A DNA stretch of 5,444 nt from an uncultured Acidobacteriota bacterium (lineage in GTDB: Bacteria; Acidobacteriota; Blastocatellia; RBC074). The translations under genes and the position numbers were made by a program. The notes under the pieces were generated by a model. That model searched no databases, had not been told where the DNA came from, and saw nothing but the letters and a program-made list of their open reading frames with translations. The stretch covers positions 1-5,444 of the forward strand of contig CALBSU010000649.1 in the NCBI GenBank assembly GCA_937967285.1. The letters run 5' to 3'. Positions 1 to 5,374 of this stretch are shown here, in pieces (the stretch's first letter is position 1; each line of letters opens with the position of its first letter).

Positions 1-191
1 CCAGCAAGCAGAACTTTGCCGTTGTACAAGGTGATCGCAGTTCCCGCTGGCCCCTCCCATCCTGGAATTGCCGTCCAAATGGAATTCGATAAGTTGAGTT
101 GTCCGGATATCTTTTCCAGAAATGGCTGGAGCAGAAGGAAAAATACAGAGATTATGGCTACACGTCGAGCAAAGAGTAACTTAATGCTCAT
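1..191 (-). CDS. Secreted kelch/beta-propeller-like protein, N-terminal part only (runs off window)
   Basis: Reading leftward from an ATG at 191-189, the frame stays open for 63 codons to the window edge, so only the N-terminus is present. AGGGAG lies 8 bases before the ATG, a good ribosome binding site. The protein starts MSIKLLFARR and continues with a hydrophobic core at about residues 11-25 (VAIISVFFLLLQPFL), which reads as a signal peptide or N-terminal anchor. Residues 51-64 read TAITLYNGKVLLAG, resembling the opening strand of kelch-type repeats ('TATLLNDGKVLVAGG') in secreted bacterial beta-propellers, so the full protein is probably long and repetitive. No catalytic function can be inferred. 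Codons such as TTA, ATA and GTA are commoner than in the folD operon, and the segment is visibly less G+C-rich, suggesting accessory origin. Kelch assignment rests on one partial repeat; that this is a real exported protein is well supported. Confidence 0.7.
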   Translation of the reverse strand, partial: MSIKLLFARRVAIISVFFLLLQPFLEKISGQLNLSNSIWTAIPGWEGPAGTAITLYNGKVLLA

Positions 192-263
192 GATATTCAC
201 TCCCTGAAATCAAATGGCTGAAATGACTGTTTTTTCGATTGTCTGGCGGATTGTCGGGGCGCA

Positions 264-301
264 ATGAAAAATGGCTATCTATAAAATAATAGATAGCCAT
301 T
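264..301 (-). terminator. Rho-independent terminator after tRNA-Lys
   Basis: A perfect 13-bp inverted repeat (AATGGCTATCTAT at 270-282, ATAGATAGCCATT at 289-301) encloses a 6-base loop. In the minus direction it is followed by further T residues (plus-strand A at 267-269). It begins 9 bases after the tRNA 3' end and so terminates the tRNA transcript, insulating the kelch-like gene downstream. Confidence 0.85.
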
Positions 302-308
302 CTCAAAT

Positions 309-384
<76 letters not shown>

Positions 385-422
385 GACCGGACTGATCAAT
401 CTCTTTCCGATCAAAGACGCGT

Positions 423-451
423 ATTCTTTCCGATCCGAGGCGGATTGTCAA
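423..451 (-). promoter_or_regulatory. Predicted sigma70 promoter of tRNA-Lys
   Basis: On the minus strand a consensus -35 TTGACA (451-446) is followed after 17 bases by AAGAAT (428-423), which matches 4 of 6 positions of TATAAT. Initiation near 416 would give a 5' leader of about 34 nt, to be removed by RNase P. The -10 lies within one copy of an 11-bp direct repeat, TCTTTCCGATC (plus strand 402-412 and 425-435). Confidence 0.6.
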
Positions 452-475
452 GACCTTGAAGAATTCGATCCGGTC

Positions 476-661
476 TCAACTGATGGCGTTGGACATCGCT
501 TCGAGCATGTTTCCGATCTTCTGAAGGATGCCGGTTATCGTCAGTCCCATGCCTGTCAGATAGATCATCGCTACCGTGCCGATCAGAACAAGCACGAGGG
601 AGTATTCGACCATATCCTGGCCGTCTTCATCGGTGAGGAAATTTTTCAGTCCCTGGAGCAT
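476..661 (-). CDS. Flp family type IVb pilin (prepilin)
   Basis: This 61-residue protein has the classic Flp/Fap prepilin layout. A short hydrophilic leader (MLQGLKNFLTDEDG, residues 1-14) ends in Gly14. QDMVEY follows, with Glu19 at +5 and Tyr20 at +6, the signature cleaved by a type IV prepilin peptidase (TadV/CpaA type). The rest of the roughly 47-residue mature protein is mostly hydrophobic (about residues 18-46), as expected for a subunit that sits in the inner membrane before assembly into Tad pili. The ATG is supported by an in-frame TGA five codons upstream, but no strong Shine-Dalgarno precedes it. No prepilin peptidase, TadA ATPase, secretin or other tad/cpa gene is visible, so the machinery must be encoded elsewhere. 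Identity as an Flp-type pilin is secure; its role (adhesion, DNA uptake or secretion) is not shown by the sequence. Confidence 0.92.
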   Translation of the reverse strand: MLQGLKNFLTDEDGQDMVEYSLVLVLIGTVAMIYLTGMGLTITGILQKIGNMLEAMSNAIS

Positions 662-702
662 TCGTAAGTCAGTAAATCAATAATTCTCAATATTTTGCCG
701 GG

Positions 703-731
703 ATTATACAACTATGCGATTCCCGCTGCCA
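703..731 (-). promoter_or_regulatory. Possible promoter of the Flp pilin gene
   Basis: A perfect TATAAT (minus strand 708-703) lies about 42 bases before the pilin ATG. The hexamer 17 bases further up, TGGCAG (731-726), is a poor -35. Initiation near 696 would leave an AT-rich 5' UTR of about 35 nt. The -10 is convincing; without a good -35 the promoter may depend on an activator. Confidence 0.45.
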
Positions 732-734
732 CAT

Positions 735-783
735 AAAAAGCGCCGGCAGACAGCGGTGAATCGCCGGATGAGCCGGCGATTCA
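735..783 (-). terminator. Possible terminator/hairpin downstream of the coiled-coil gene
   Basis: An 11-bp perfect hairpin (757-767 with 773-783, 5-base loop) has no T-tract directly after it. On the minus strand an alternative stem, CGCCGGC (778-772) with GCCGGCG (747-741), ends one base before TTTTT (739-735). The two stems share bases and exclude each other. The location, after the gene ending at 916 and before the pilin promoter, fits a terminator, but the arrangement is not textbook. Confidence 0.4.
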
Positions 784-915
784 GCGATTGACAGAGTTTT
801 CAAAAGTGGGTCGGTGGCAGGATGTTGAGCGGATTCTCAGTCGATCATAACTGACCGGTCGCAAGACGGATCGTCGGCGAACTCCCGGCGGGGCGAGCCG
901 GCAGTAGCGCGCGAG

Positions 916-1226
<311 letters not shown>

Positions 1227-1730
1227 ATTTTTTATGGGGATTCAACAACTCCCCCCGCATTTTCCGTCTTCGTCACCCCTTTCATACCACTTGAACGGGA
1301 TCGGTAATTATCCTTGCAAGTGGCGAGCCAGAAATGACGGGGAAGACGGTTTTTTTTCAGTCGCGACTCGTCGGGGTTGAAAATTTCAAGTCCCGCGGGC
1401 CGCGTTTTGAAACAACAATTGAAAGCACAACCGAATAAGAACGTGGCAAACAAATAAAAAATGAGACGACAACCGATGGGCAAAGAGCACAGAAGGCAAT
1501 CATCCTGAAGGATCGCGGCTGACCTTCTGACGGTATAATTAAGATGATCTTCGAGCGTCGGATTGCGACGGTCTGGATCGGATAAAATCTGAAACCCGGA
1601 GTTCCTGACTCAACAGATGACAGCGGACTCACAGGAAAAGGGCAAAAGCGTCTGGGGTTGGGGCTGATTCAGACAAGTTGAAATATATCACAGCGCGCGG
1701 AGCGCATGAAGAGAAAAATTCGAACCTTTC

Positions 1731-1801
1731 TGTCACTTTTTTATGACACCTGTTGTCAGGGTGACTGAGGGGGTTGTAACTATCTGTTTTCACCGATGAC
1801 A
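1731..1801. promoter_or_regulatory. Possible operator cluster: TGTCA/TGACA motifs upstream of folD
   Basis: TGTCA at 1731-1735 and TGACA at 1744-1748 form an inverted pair 8 bases apart. Another TGTCA lies at 1754-1758, followed by TGAC at 1762-1765, and TGACA recurs at 1797-1801, near the expected -35 of the folD promoter. Two more copies lie outside this block: TGACA at 1618-1622 and TGTCA at 1853-1857, just before the folD ribosome binding site. The density is well above chance for a 5-mer, but I cannot name a regulator. Confidence 0.35.
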
Positions 1802-1818
1802 GAGCGGCAAAAGGATTG

Positions 1819-1827
1819 TGGTAAGAT
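1819..1827 (+). promoter_or_regulatory. Possible extended -10 promoter of the folD operon
   Basis: TGG-TAAGAT has a TG one base before a TAAGAT hexamer (5 of 6 to TATAAT), the pattern of an extended -10 element. No good -35 sits 16-18 bases upstream. Initiation near 1834 would give a 5' UTR of about 42 nt. Confidence 0.45.
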
Positions 1828-1875
1828 CAGGCAGTCAATAAATCATATCAATTGTCATAATGATCGGAGGCGATA

Positions 1876-2805
1876 ATGACCGCACGGGTATTGAACGGAA
1901 CGGAAGTGGCGGAGCATATCAGGCAGGGAGTGGCCGCGCGGGTGGCCGAGTTGACGGCGGTCGGAGTGAAGCCCGGTCTGGCGGCGGTGCTGGTCGGGGA
2001 CAATCCGGCGTCGAAAGTCTATGTCGGCAGCAAGGTCAAGACGTGTCAGGCGCTGGGGCTGCATTCCGAGAAGTATGAATTGCCGGGCGACACGACGACA
2101 GAGCAGTTGCTGGGGCTGGTCGGTGAGCTGAACGCGAGGGACGAGATCGACGGGATCCTGATTCAGTTGCCGTTGCCGCCGCAGATCGAGGCGCGGCGTG
2201 TGCTGGAGGCGGTCGATCCGGCGAAGGATGTCGACGGGTTTCATGCGATCAATGTCGGCAGGCTGGTTCAGGGCGAGGATGCTCTGGTGGCGTGCACGCC
2301 GTCGGGCGTGATGGAGATGCTCGATTATTACAAGGTGCCGCTTTCCGGGGCCAATGCGGTGGTGATCGGAAGGAGCGATATCGTCGGCAAGCCGATGGCG
2401 ATGCTGCTGCTTCATAGAAATGCGACCGTGACGATCTGCCATTCGCGGACGAAGGATCTGCCCGCGGTGGCGAGGCAGGCCGACATCCTGATCGCGGCGA
2501 TCGGTCGGACCGCAATGGTGACCGGCGATTTCGTCCGCGAGGGCGCCGTCGTCGTGGATGTCGGGATGAACAAGGCGACCACCGAAGAGGAGGTTCGGCG
2601 GATCTTCCCGGACGACGAACAGCCGAAGCGGATGGAGGATCTGGGCAAGCGCGGTTACACGCTGGTCGGCGATGTCGAGCCGCGATCTGTCATCGACAAG
2701 GCAGCCTGGCTGACCCCCGTTCCCGGCGGCGTCGGTCCGCTGACCATCGCCCAGCTGATGAAGAACACTCTGCGCGCTGCCGAAATGCGCCGGCTCGGAA
2801 AGTGA
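1876..2805 (+). CDS. folD: Bifunctional methylenetetrahydrofolate dehydrogenase / methenyltetrahydrofolate cyclohydrolase (FolD)
   Basis: FolD interconverts 5,10-methylene-, 5,10-methenyl- and 10-formyl-tetrahydrofolate in the cytosol, using NADP, and supplies one-carbon units for purines and formyl-Met-tRNA. The family motifs occur in order: YVGSKVKTC with Tyr49 and the predicted catalytic Lys53, QLPLP (97-101), KDVDGF (117-122), the Rossmann-fold segment GRSDIVGKP (165-173) and the C-terminal TPVPGGVGPLT (280-290). The ATG at 1876 has GGAGG 5 bases upstream and gives a 309-residue protein, longer than the roughly 280-290 usual for the family. The excess is about 24 residues between DVGMN (228-232) and LVGDV (263-267), where E. 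coli FolD has a short turn. The fold core and catalytic residues are intact. It heads an operon: coaE starts on its stop codon. Confidence 0.97.
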   Translation: MTARVLNGTEVAEHIRQGVAARVAELTAVGVKPGLAAVLVGDNPASKVYVGSKVKTCQALGLHSEKYELPGDTTTEQLLGLVGELNARDEIDGILIQLPLPPQIEARRVLEAVDPAKDVDGFHAINVGRLVQGEDALVACTPSGVMEMLDYYKVPLSGANAVVIGRSDIVGKPMAMLLLHRNATVTICHSRTKDLPAVARQADILIAAIGRTAMVTGDFVREGAVVVDVGMNKATTEEEVRRIFPDDEQPKRMEDLGKRGYTLVGDVEPRSVIDKAAWLTPVPGGVGPLTIAQLMKNTLRAAEMRRLGK

Positions 2806-3413
2806 TGCTCAAGGCAGGACTGACCGGCGGAATCGCCACGGGAAAATCGTTCATTCTGAGCGTCCTCAGGGAACTCGGGTGCGAGGTGACGGACGCGGAC
2901 AGGGTGGCGCATGAAGTCATGGAGCCGGGGCGTCCGGCCTTCGACGAGATCGTCGCACATTTCGGACCCGGGGTGATCGGCGCAGACGGGCGGCTCGACC
3001 GGGCGCGGATCGGGGAGATCGTCTTCGCCGATCCGGCCGAGCGCGAGCGGCTCAATTCGATCGTGCATCCGCGCGTCTATGAAGCTCAGTCCGCGTGGTT
3101 CGCCGAGATCGAGAAACGTAACCCGGATGCGATCGCGGTCGTCGACGCGGCGCTGATGATCGAGACCGGGTCGTTTCGCCGTTTCGACAAGCTGATCGTC
3201 GCCTGGTGCCGGCCGGAACTGCAGTTGCAGCGCCTGATGGAGAGGAACTCGCTGACTGAAGAGCAGGCCCGGGCCCGCATCGGCGCGCAGATGCCCTCGT
3301 CCGAGAAACTGAAGTACGCCGACTACGCGATCGATACCTCCAACGGCTTCGAGGATACCCGCCGGCAGGTCGAGGCCGTCCACGCCGAACTCCGAAAGCA
3401 GAGCACACGATGA
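2805..3413 (+). CDS. coaE: Dephospho-CoA kinase (CoaE)
   Basis: CoaE phosphorylates the 3'-hydroxyl of the dephospho-CoA ribose with ATP, the last step of coenzyme A synthesis. From the ATG at 2805 the protein is 202 residues, the normal family length. It shows the P-loop GGIATGKS (8-15), the substrate-site motif DADRVAHE (30-37), IVHPRV (86-91), DAALMIETG (114-122) in place of the commoner PLLFE segment, and a C-terminal region with QMPSSEK followed by ADYAIDTS. A GTG at 2802 is an alternative start adding one Met. I prefer the ATG, which overlaps the folD stop by one base (TGATG) and gives the usual MLKxGLTGG opening. No independent Shine-Dalgarno is well placed, so translation is probably coupled to folD. 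The next gene overlaps its stop by 4 bases. Confidence 0.96.
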   Translation: MLKAGLTGGIATGKSFILSVLRELGCEVTDADRVAHEVMEPGRPAFDEIVAHFGPGVIGADGRLDRARIGEIVFADPAERERLNSIVHPRVYEAQSAWFAEIEKRNPDAIAVVDAALMIETGSFRRFDKLIVAWCRPELQLQRLMERNSLTEEQARARIGAQMPSSEKLKYADYAIDTSNGFEDTRRQVEAVHAELRKQSTR

Positions 3414-4531
3414 CCAGCAGCAGGACAGCCACATCTTCAGGGACCGAGGGATACGCCGCGCGTTTCTCCGGTCTCGTCGATCCTCGACATTTCAGGGACG
3501 CGCTGGGCCTCAAGTTGTCGTCGATCGGGATCGGCACATATCTCGGCGATCCCGATGAGCGGACCGACGAGATGTACTCCGCCGCCGTGATGGAGGCAGT
3601 CCGGTCCGGCGTCAACTGTATCGATACGGCGGCGAACTACAGGTTTCAGCGGAGCGAGCGAAGCATAGGCCGGGCGCTGGAGCGGCTCTTCGCCGGCGAA
3701 GGCTACGGCCGCCATGAACTGGTCATCTCGACCAAGGGCGGTTACATCCCGTTCGACGGGCAACCGCCGCGGAGCCGCCAGGAGCTGGTCGAATATATCG
3801 AATCGACCTTCATCCGGCCGGGAGTCTGCGCCCCTGGCGATTTCGTCCAGGGCAGCCACTGCATGGCGCCCGGTTATATCGAGCACCAGCTCTCGCAGAG
3901 CCTCGGTAATCTGGGACTCGATGCGGTCGATATCTACTACCTGCACAACCCGGAGTCGCAGCTCTCCGAGGTCGCGCGCGATGAGTTCGGGCGCCGTCTG
4001 CGGGCGGCCATCGAGACGCTAGAAGCCGCGGTCGCGGCCGGCCGAACGGCATGCTACGGCGCGGCAACCTGGAACGGATTCCGCGTCCCTTCCGACAGCC
4101 CGGAACACATTTCGCTCGAACAGTTCGTCGCCGCCGCCCGCGACGTCGCGGGCGAGAGCCATCATTTCCGCGTCGTCCAGCTTCCGGTCAATCTGGCCAT
4201 GATCGAAAGTTTCACCCATCAGACGCAGATCCTCGACGGGGCGAAATGCACTCTGCTCGAAGCGGCCGAACAGCTGGATGTGACGGTCGTGGCCAGCGCC
4301 TCGGTCCTTCAGTCGCGACTCACTCACGGACTGCCTCCGCTTCTCGACGAGGCCTTCCCCGGACTTCGAACCGACGCCCAGCGCGCCATTCAGTTTGCCC
4401 GCTCCACTCCCGGCGTGACCACGGCCCTGGTCGGCATGCGTTCCGTCGATCACGTCCGCGAGAATCTCGAGATCGCAAAGCACCCCTCCGCACCGGCTCG
4501 CGACTTCATGAAACTCTTCAGCGAGCCCTGA
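3410..4531 (+). CDS. Aldo/keto reductase family protein
   Basis: A 373-residue TIM-barrel oxidoreductase expected to reduce a carbonyl with NADPH. The aldo/keto reductase tetrad is visible: Asp72 and Tyr77 (CIDTAANY), Lys109 (VISTKGGY) and His179 (YYLHNPE). The nucleotide-binding end is represented by VVASASVLQSRL (293-304) and TPGVTTALVGMRSVDHVREN (333-352), the usual 'G-x-x-x-x-x-x-V-x-EN' ending. About 30 residues precede the first barrel strand (KLSSIGIGTYLG), and an extended segment between K109 and H179 (FIRPGVCAPGDF and around) is longer than in minimal members, so it is a divergent family member. The start codon overlaps the coaE stop as ATGA, indicating translational coupling. Its substrate cannot be told; association with folate/CoA genes is suggestive only. 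No clear terminator follows its stop. Confidence 0.92.
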   Translation: MTSSRTATSSGTEGYAARFSGLVDPRHFRDALGLKLSSIGIGTYLGDPDERTDEMYSAAVMEAVRSGVNCIDTAANYRFQRSERSIGRALERLFAGEGYGRHELVISTKGGYIPFDGQPPRSRQELVEYIESTFIRPGVCAPGDFVQGSHCMAPGYIEHQLSQSLGNLGLDAVDIYYLHNPESQLSEVARDEFGRRLRAAIETLEAAVAAGRTACYGAATWNGFRVPSDSPEHISLEQFVAAARDVAGESHHFRVVQLPVNLAMIESFTHQTQILDGAKCTLLEAAEQLDVTVVASASVLQSRLTHGLPPLLDEAFPGLRTDAQRAIQFARSTPGVTTALVGMRSVDHVRENLEIAKHPSAPARDFMKLFSEP

Positions 4532-4574
4532 TCCGTATCGTTTCAATGGGGAGGCTAATCGCAGGACTTTTGGG

Positions 4575-4591
4575 GATGAAAATTTTTCATC
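4575..4591. repeat. Near-perfect inverted repeat upstream of the leader promoter
   Basis: GATGAAAA-T-TTTTCATC is an 8-bp inverted repeat with a single central base, about 43 bases upstream of the -35 at 4634. It is too tight to be a good RNA hairpin and reads more like a dimeric protein binding site or an AT-rich upstream element. No regulator can be named. Confidence 0.35.
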
Positions 4592-4633
4592 ATCGACATT
4601 ACAAGATATACTTGACAAGGCCTGAACTTTTTG

Positions 4634-4662
4634 TTGACTGCCTTCGTACCCTGTGCTAGATT
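4634..4662 (+). promoter_or_regulatory. Strong sigma70 promoter of the structured RNA
   Basis: TTGACT (4634-4639) is separated by exactly 17 bases from TAGATT (4657-4662), with TG one base before the -10 (TGC-TAGATT), an extended -10. A second, perfect TTGACA sits 22 bases upstream (4612-4617) without a matching -10. Initiation is expected at about 4668-4670. This is the best promoter in the window. Confidence 0.8.
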
Positions 4663-4781
4663 CCTGATTCGTTTCCGGATCAGGTGAAAGATCGGGGAAC
4701 AGGGATTCAGGGGAATCCAGAGGATTTTAGATCGGTCACCGGCGGTCAGACCCGGGGGATCTGAAAGGAAATCGAGTAAAG

Positions 4782-4928
4782 ATGAGAATGACTGGGCGAA
4801 ACAGAGTGATCTGCACCGTGGCGGTTGGAACCGCCGGGTGGTGGATTGCCGATCTTCGCCCGTCGAACCGGGTTAATCAGTTCGGCAGAAAGCCGCGAGG
4901 ATACCGCAAGAGGTCCTGTACCAGTTAA
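4782..4928 (+). CDS. Possible 48-residue small hydrophobic/basic protein or leader peptide
   Basis: An ATG at 4782 opens a 48-codon frame ending in TAA, wholly between the promoter (4634-4662) and the terminator that starts 25 bases after the stop. The product begins MRMTGRNRV, has a moderately hydrophobic stretch at about residues 9-24 (VICTVAVGTAGWWIAD), and ends with a strongly basic tail (RKPRGYRKRSCTS), so a small membrane-associated peptide is conceivable. Against it: the AAAGGA upstream is about 12 bases from the ATG, farther than optimal; AGA, CGA and AGG are frequent among its Arg codons, unlike the operon; 48 open codons in G+C-rich DNA are not rare by chance; and the frame lies over strong RNA stems. 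I do not recognise it. Either a genuine small protein or a chance ORF in a structured RNA. Confidence 0.3.
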   Translation: MRMTGRNRVICTVAVGTAGWWIADLRPSNRVNQFGRKPRGYRKRSCTS

Positions 4929-4952
4929 CAGGGATCTCTTGAACGAGGGATG

Positions 4953-5003
4953 AAGACCCCGACCGGTATCCGAGGAAGGAAAACCGGTCGGGGTTTTGAT
5001 TTT
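4953..5003 (+). terminator. Strong Rho-independent terminator
   Basis: CCCCGACCGGT (4957-4967) pairs perfectly with ACCGGTCGGGG (4983-4993) and the stem extends outward by A-T/G-T pairs to about 15 bp. The 15-base loop is purine-rich and the tail is TTTTGATTTT (4994-5003). It ends the RNA that starts near 4669. If the gene at 5406 is read from the same promoter, this is an attenuator. Confidence 0.9.
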
Positions 5004-5055
5004 AAAGGGGATGATCCGCTGCGGGCGTCCTCAGCCGTTTGAAATATCGAGGGAT

Positions 5056-5374
5056 TGAGACGACGAAGCCAAAGCATTCGAGGCACGGTCCGGCGAGTCC
5101 GCACCGCCAGTAGCTGGTGAGAGTCCAGTCGTGGTCTCAGTTGCGGAGGTTCGGGTCGGCCGGCAGCGATGCCGGCCGGCGGCGATCCTGCAACATTGTC
5201 GGTGCGGCAGCTTCGATGGCCTGAGACGGCCATTGAGGTTGCTGTGCACGGCGATCTTACTGTTCGCAGGCGGGGGGAAGACGGGCGCGTTCCGGCGCCG
5301 GGTATTCAATGACAGCGAAAGGTCATACCGGCCTGGGCATCTTCAAGCGAGGTGTTTCAGGCGTGGGGGCCGGT
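5056..5374 (+). ncRNA. Structured untranslated leader of the gene at 5406, family unknown
   Basis: Consecutive hairpins cover almost the whole stretch. Domain 1 (5056-5139) is closed by TGAGAC..GAC with GTC..GTCTCA and holds CGG..CGG/CCG..CCG (5086-5106) and CTGG-TGAGAGT-CCAG (5114-5128). Domain 2 (5140-5194) is GTTGC-GGA with TCC-T-GCAAC, capped by a 10-bp G+C stem (5155-5164/5171-5180). Domain 3 (5202-5249) pairs GTGC/GCAC and GGCAGC/GTTGCT around ATGGCC-TGAGAC-GGCCAT (5216-5233). GGCGC/GCGCC (5284-5299) follows. The last element is either GGTA..TGAC/GTCA..TACC (5301-5329) or ACCGGCC/GGCCGGT (5327-5333/5368-5374), which share bases. CTGGTGAGAGTCCAG resembles loops in FMN and cobalamin riboswitches, but their other conserved parts are absent. 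I see no separate promoter between 5004 and 5056. A 92-codon open frame across 5131-5409 has no ribosome binding site and is probably chance. Confidence 0.45.

Larger units (their letters stand above)
4669..5003 (+). ncRNA. Predicted structured small RNA or leader transcript, family unknown
   Basis: This is the span between a strong promoter and a strong intrinsic terminator, about 335 nt. Visible pairings are GGATTC/GAATCC (4703-4708/4713-4718) and AGATC/GATCT (4729-4733/4759-4763). A possible three-way junction is closed by GAC-t-GGGCGAA with TTCGCCC-GTC (4790-4800/4855-4864). Inside it are CAGA-GTGA-TCTG (4802-4813, a GNRA-type tetraloop) and CACC..GGCGGT-TGGA-ACCGCC..GGTG (4814-4840). A two-part hairpin follows: CAAGAG..CCTGT/ACAGG..CTCTTG (4907-4941). 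I looked for the conserved cores of RNase P RNA, tmRNA, SRP RNA, 6S RNA, T-box, cobalamin and FMN elements and did not find them. The RNA may be independent or the attenuated leader of the gene at 5406. A 48-codon ORF lies inside, so it may also be a short mRNA. That something is transcribed here is likely; its class is unknown. Confidence 0.55.

Noticed and set aside
709..731. Sigma54 promoter (TGGCAG ... GC) before the pilin gene
   Set aside because: The GG-to-GC spacing is 11 rather than 10 and the -12 element reads ATCGCA rather than TTGCA; the perfect TATAAT nearby is a simpler explanation.
1232..1632. Two minus-strand frames (83 and 91 codons) upstream of the coiled-coil gene
   Set aside because: The first needs a TTG start and has only a hydrophobic N-terminus to recommend it; both overlap each other, lack clear ribosome binding sites and have no motifs.
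1706..1768. 20-codon plus-strand frame MKRKIRTFLSLFYDTCCQGD upstream of folD, as a leader peptide
   Set aside because: GGAG is only 3 bases from the ATG, there is no run of diagnostic codons, no following terminator, and it lies upstream of the likely folD promoter.
4019..4659. Long frames on both strands over the aldo/keto reductase 3' half
   Set aside because: They are G+C-driven shadows in other frames; the reductase frame has all catalytic and cofactor motifs.
4820..4840. T-box antiterminator (GGAACCGCCGGGTGG resembles parts of the T-box)
   Set aside because: The invariant TGGNACCGCG order is not present, and the bases form a simple perfect hairpin.
5049..5061. CRISPR repeat end (GAGGGATTGAGAC resembles repeats ending in ATTGAAAC)
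   Set aside because: There is only one copy, with no regularly spaced repeats on either side.
5086..5139. Cobalamin or FMN riboswitch
   Set aside because: Only the GGTGAGAGTCC-type hairpin matches; the GGGAA and GCCACTG/B12-box parts of cobalamin and the multi-helix core of FMN are missing.
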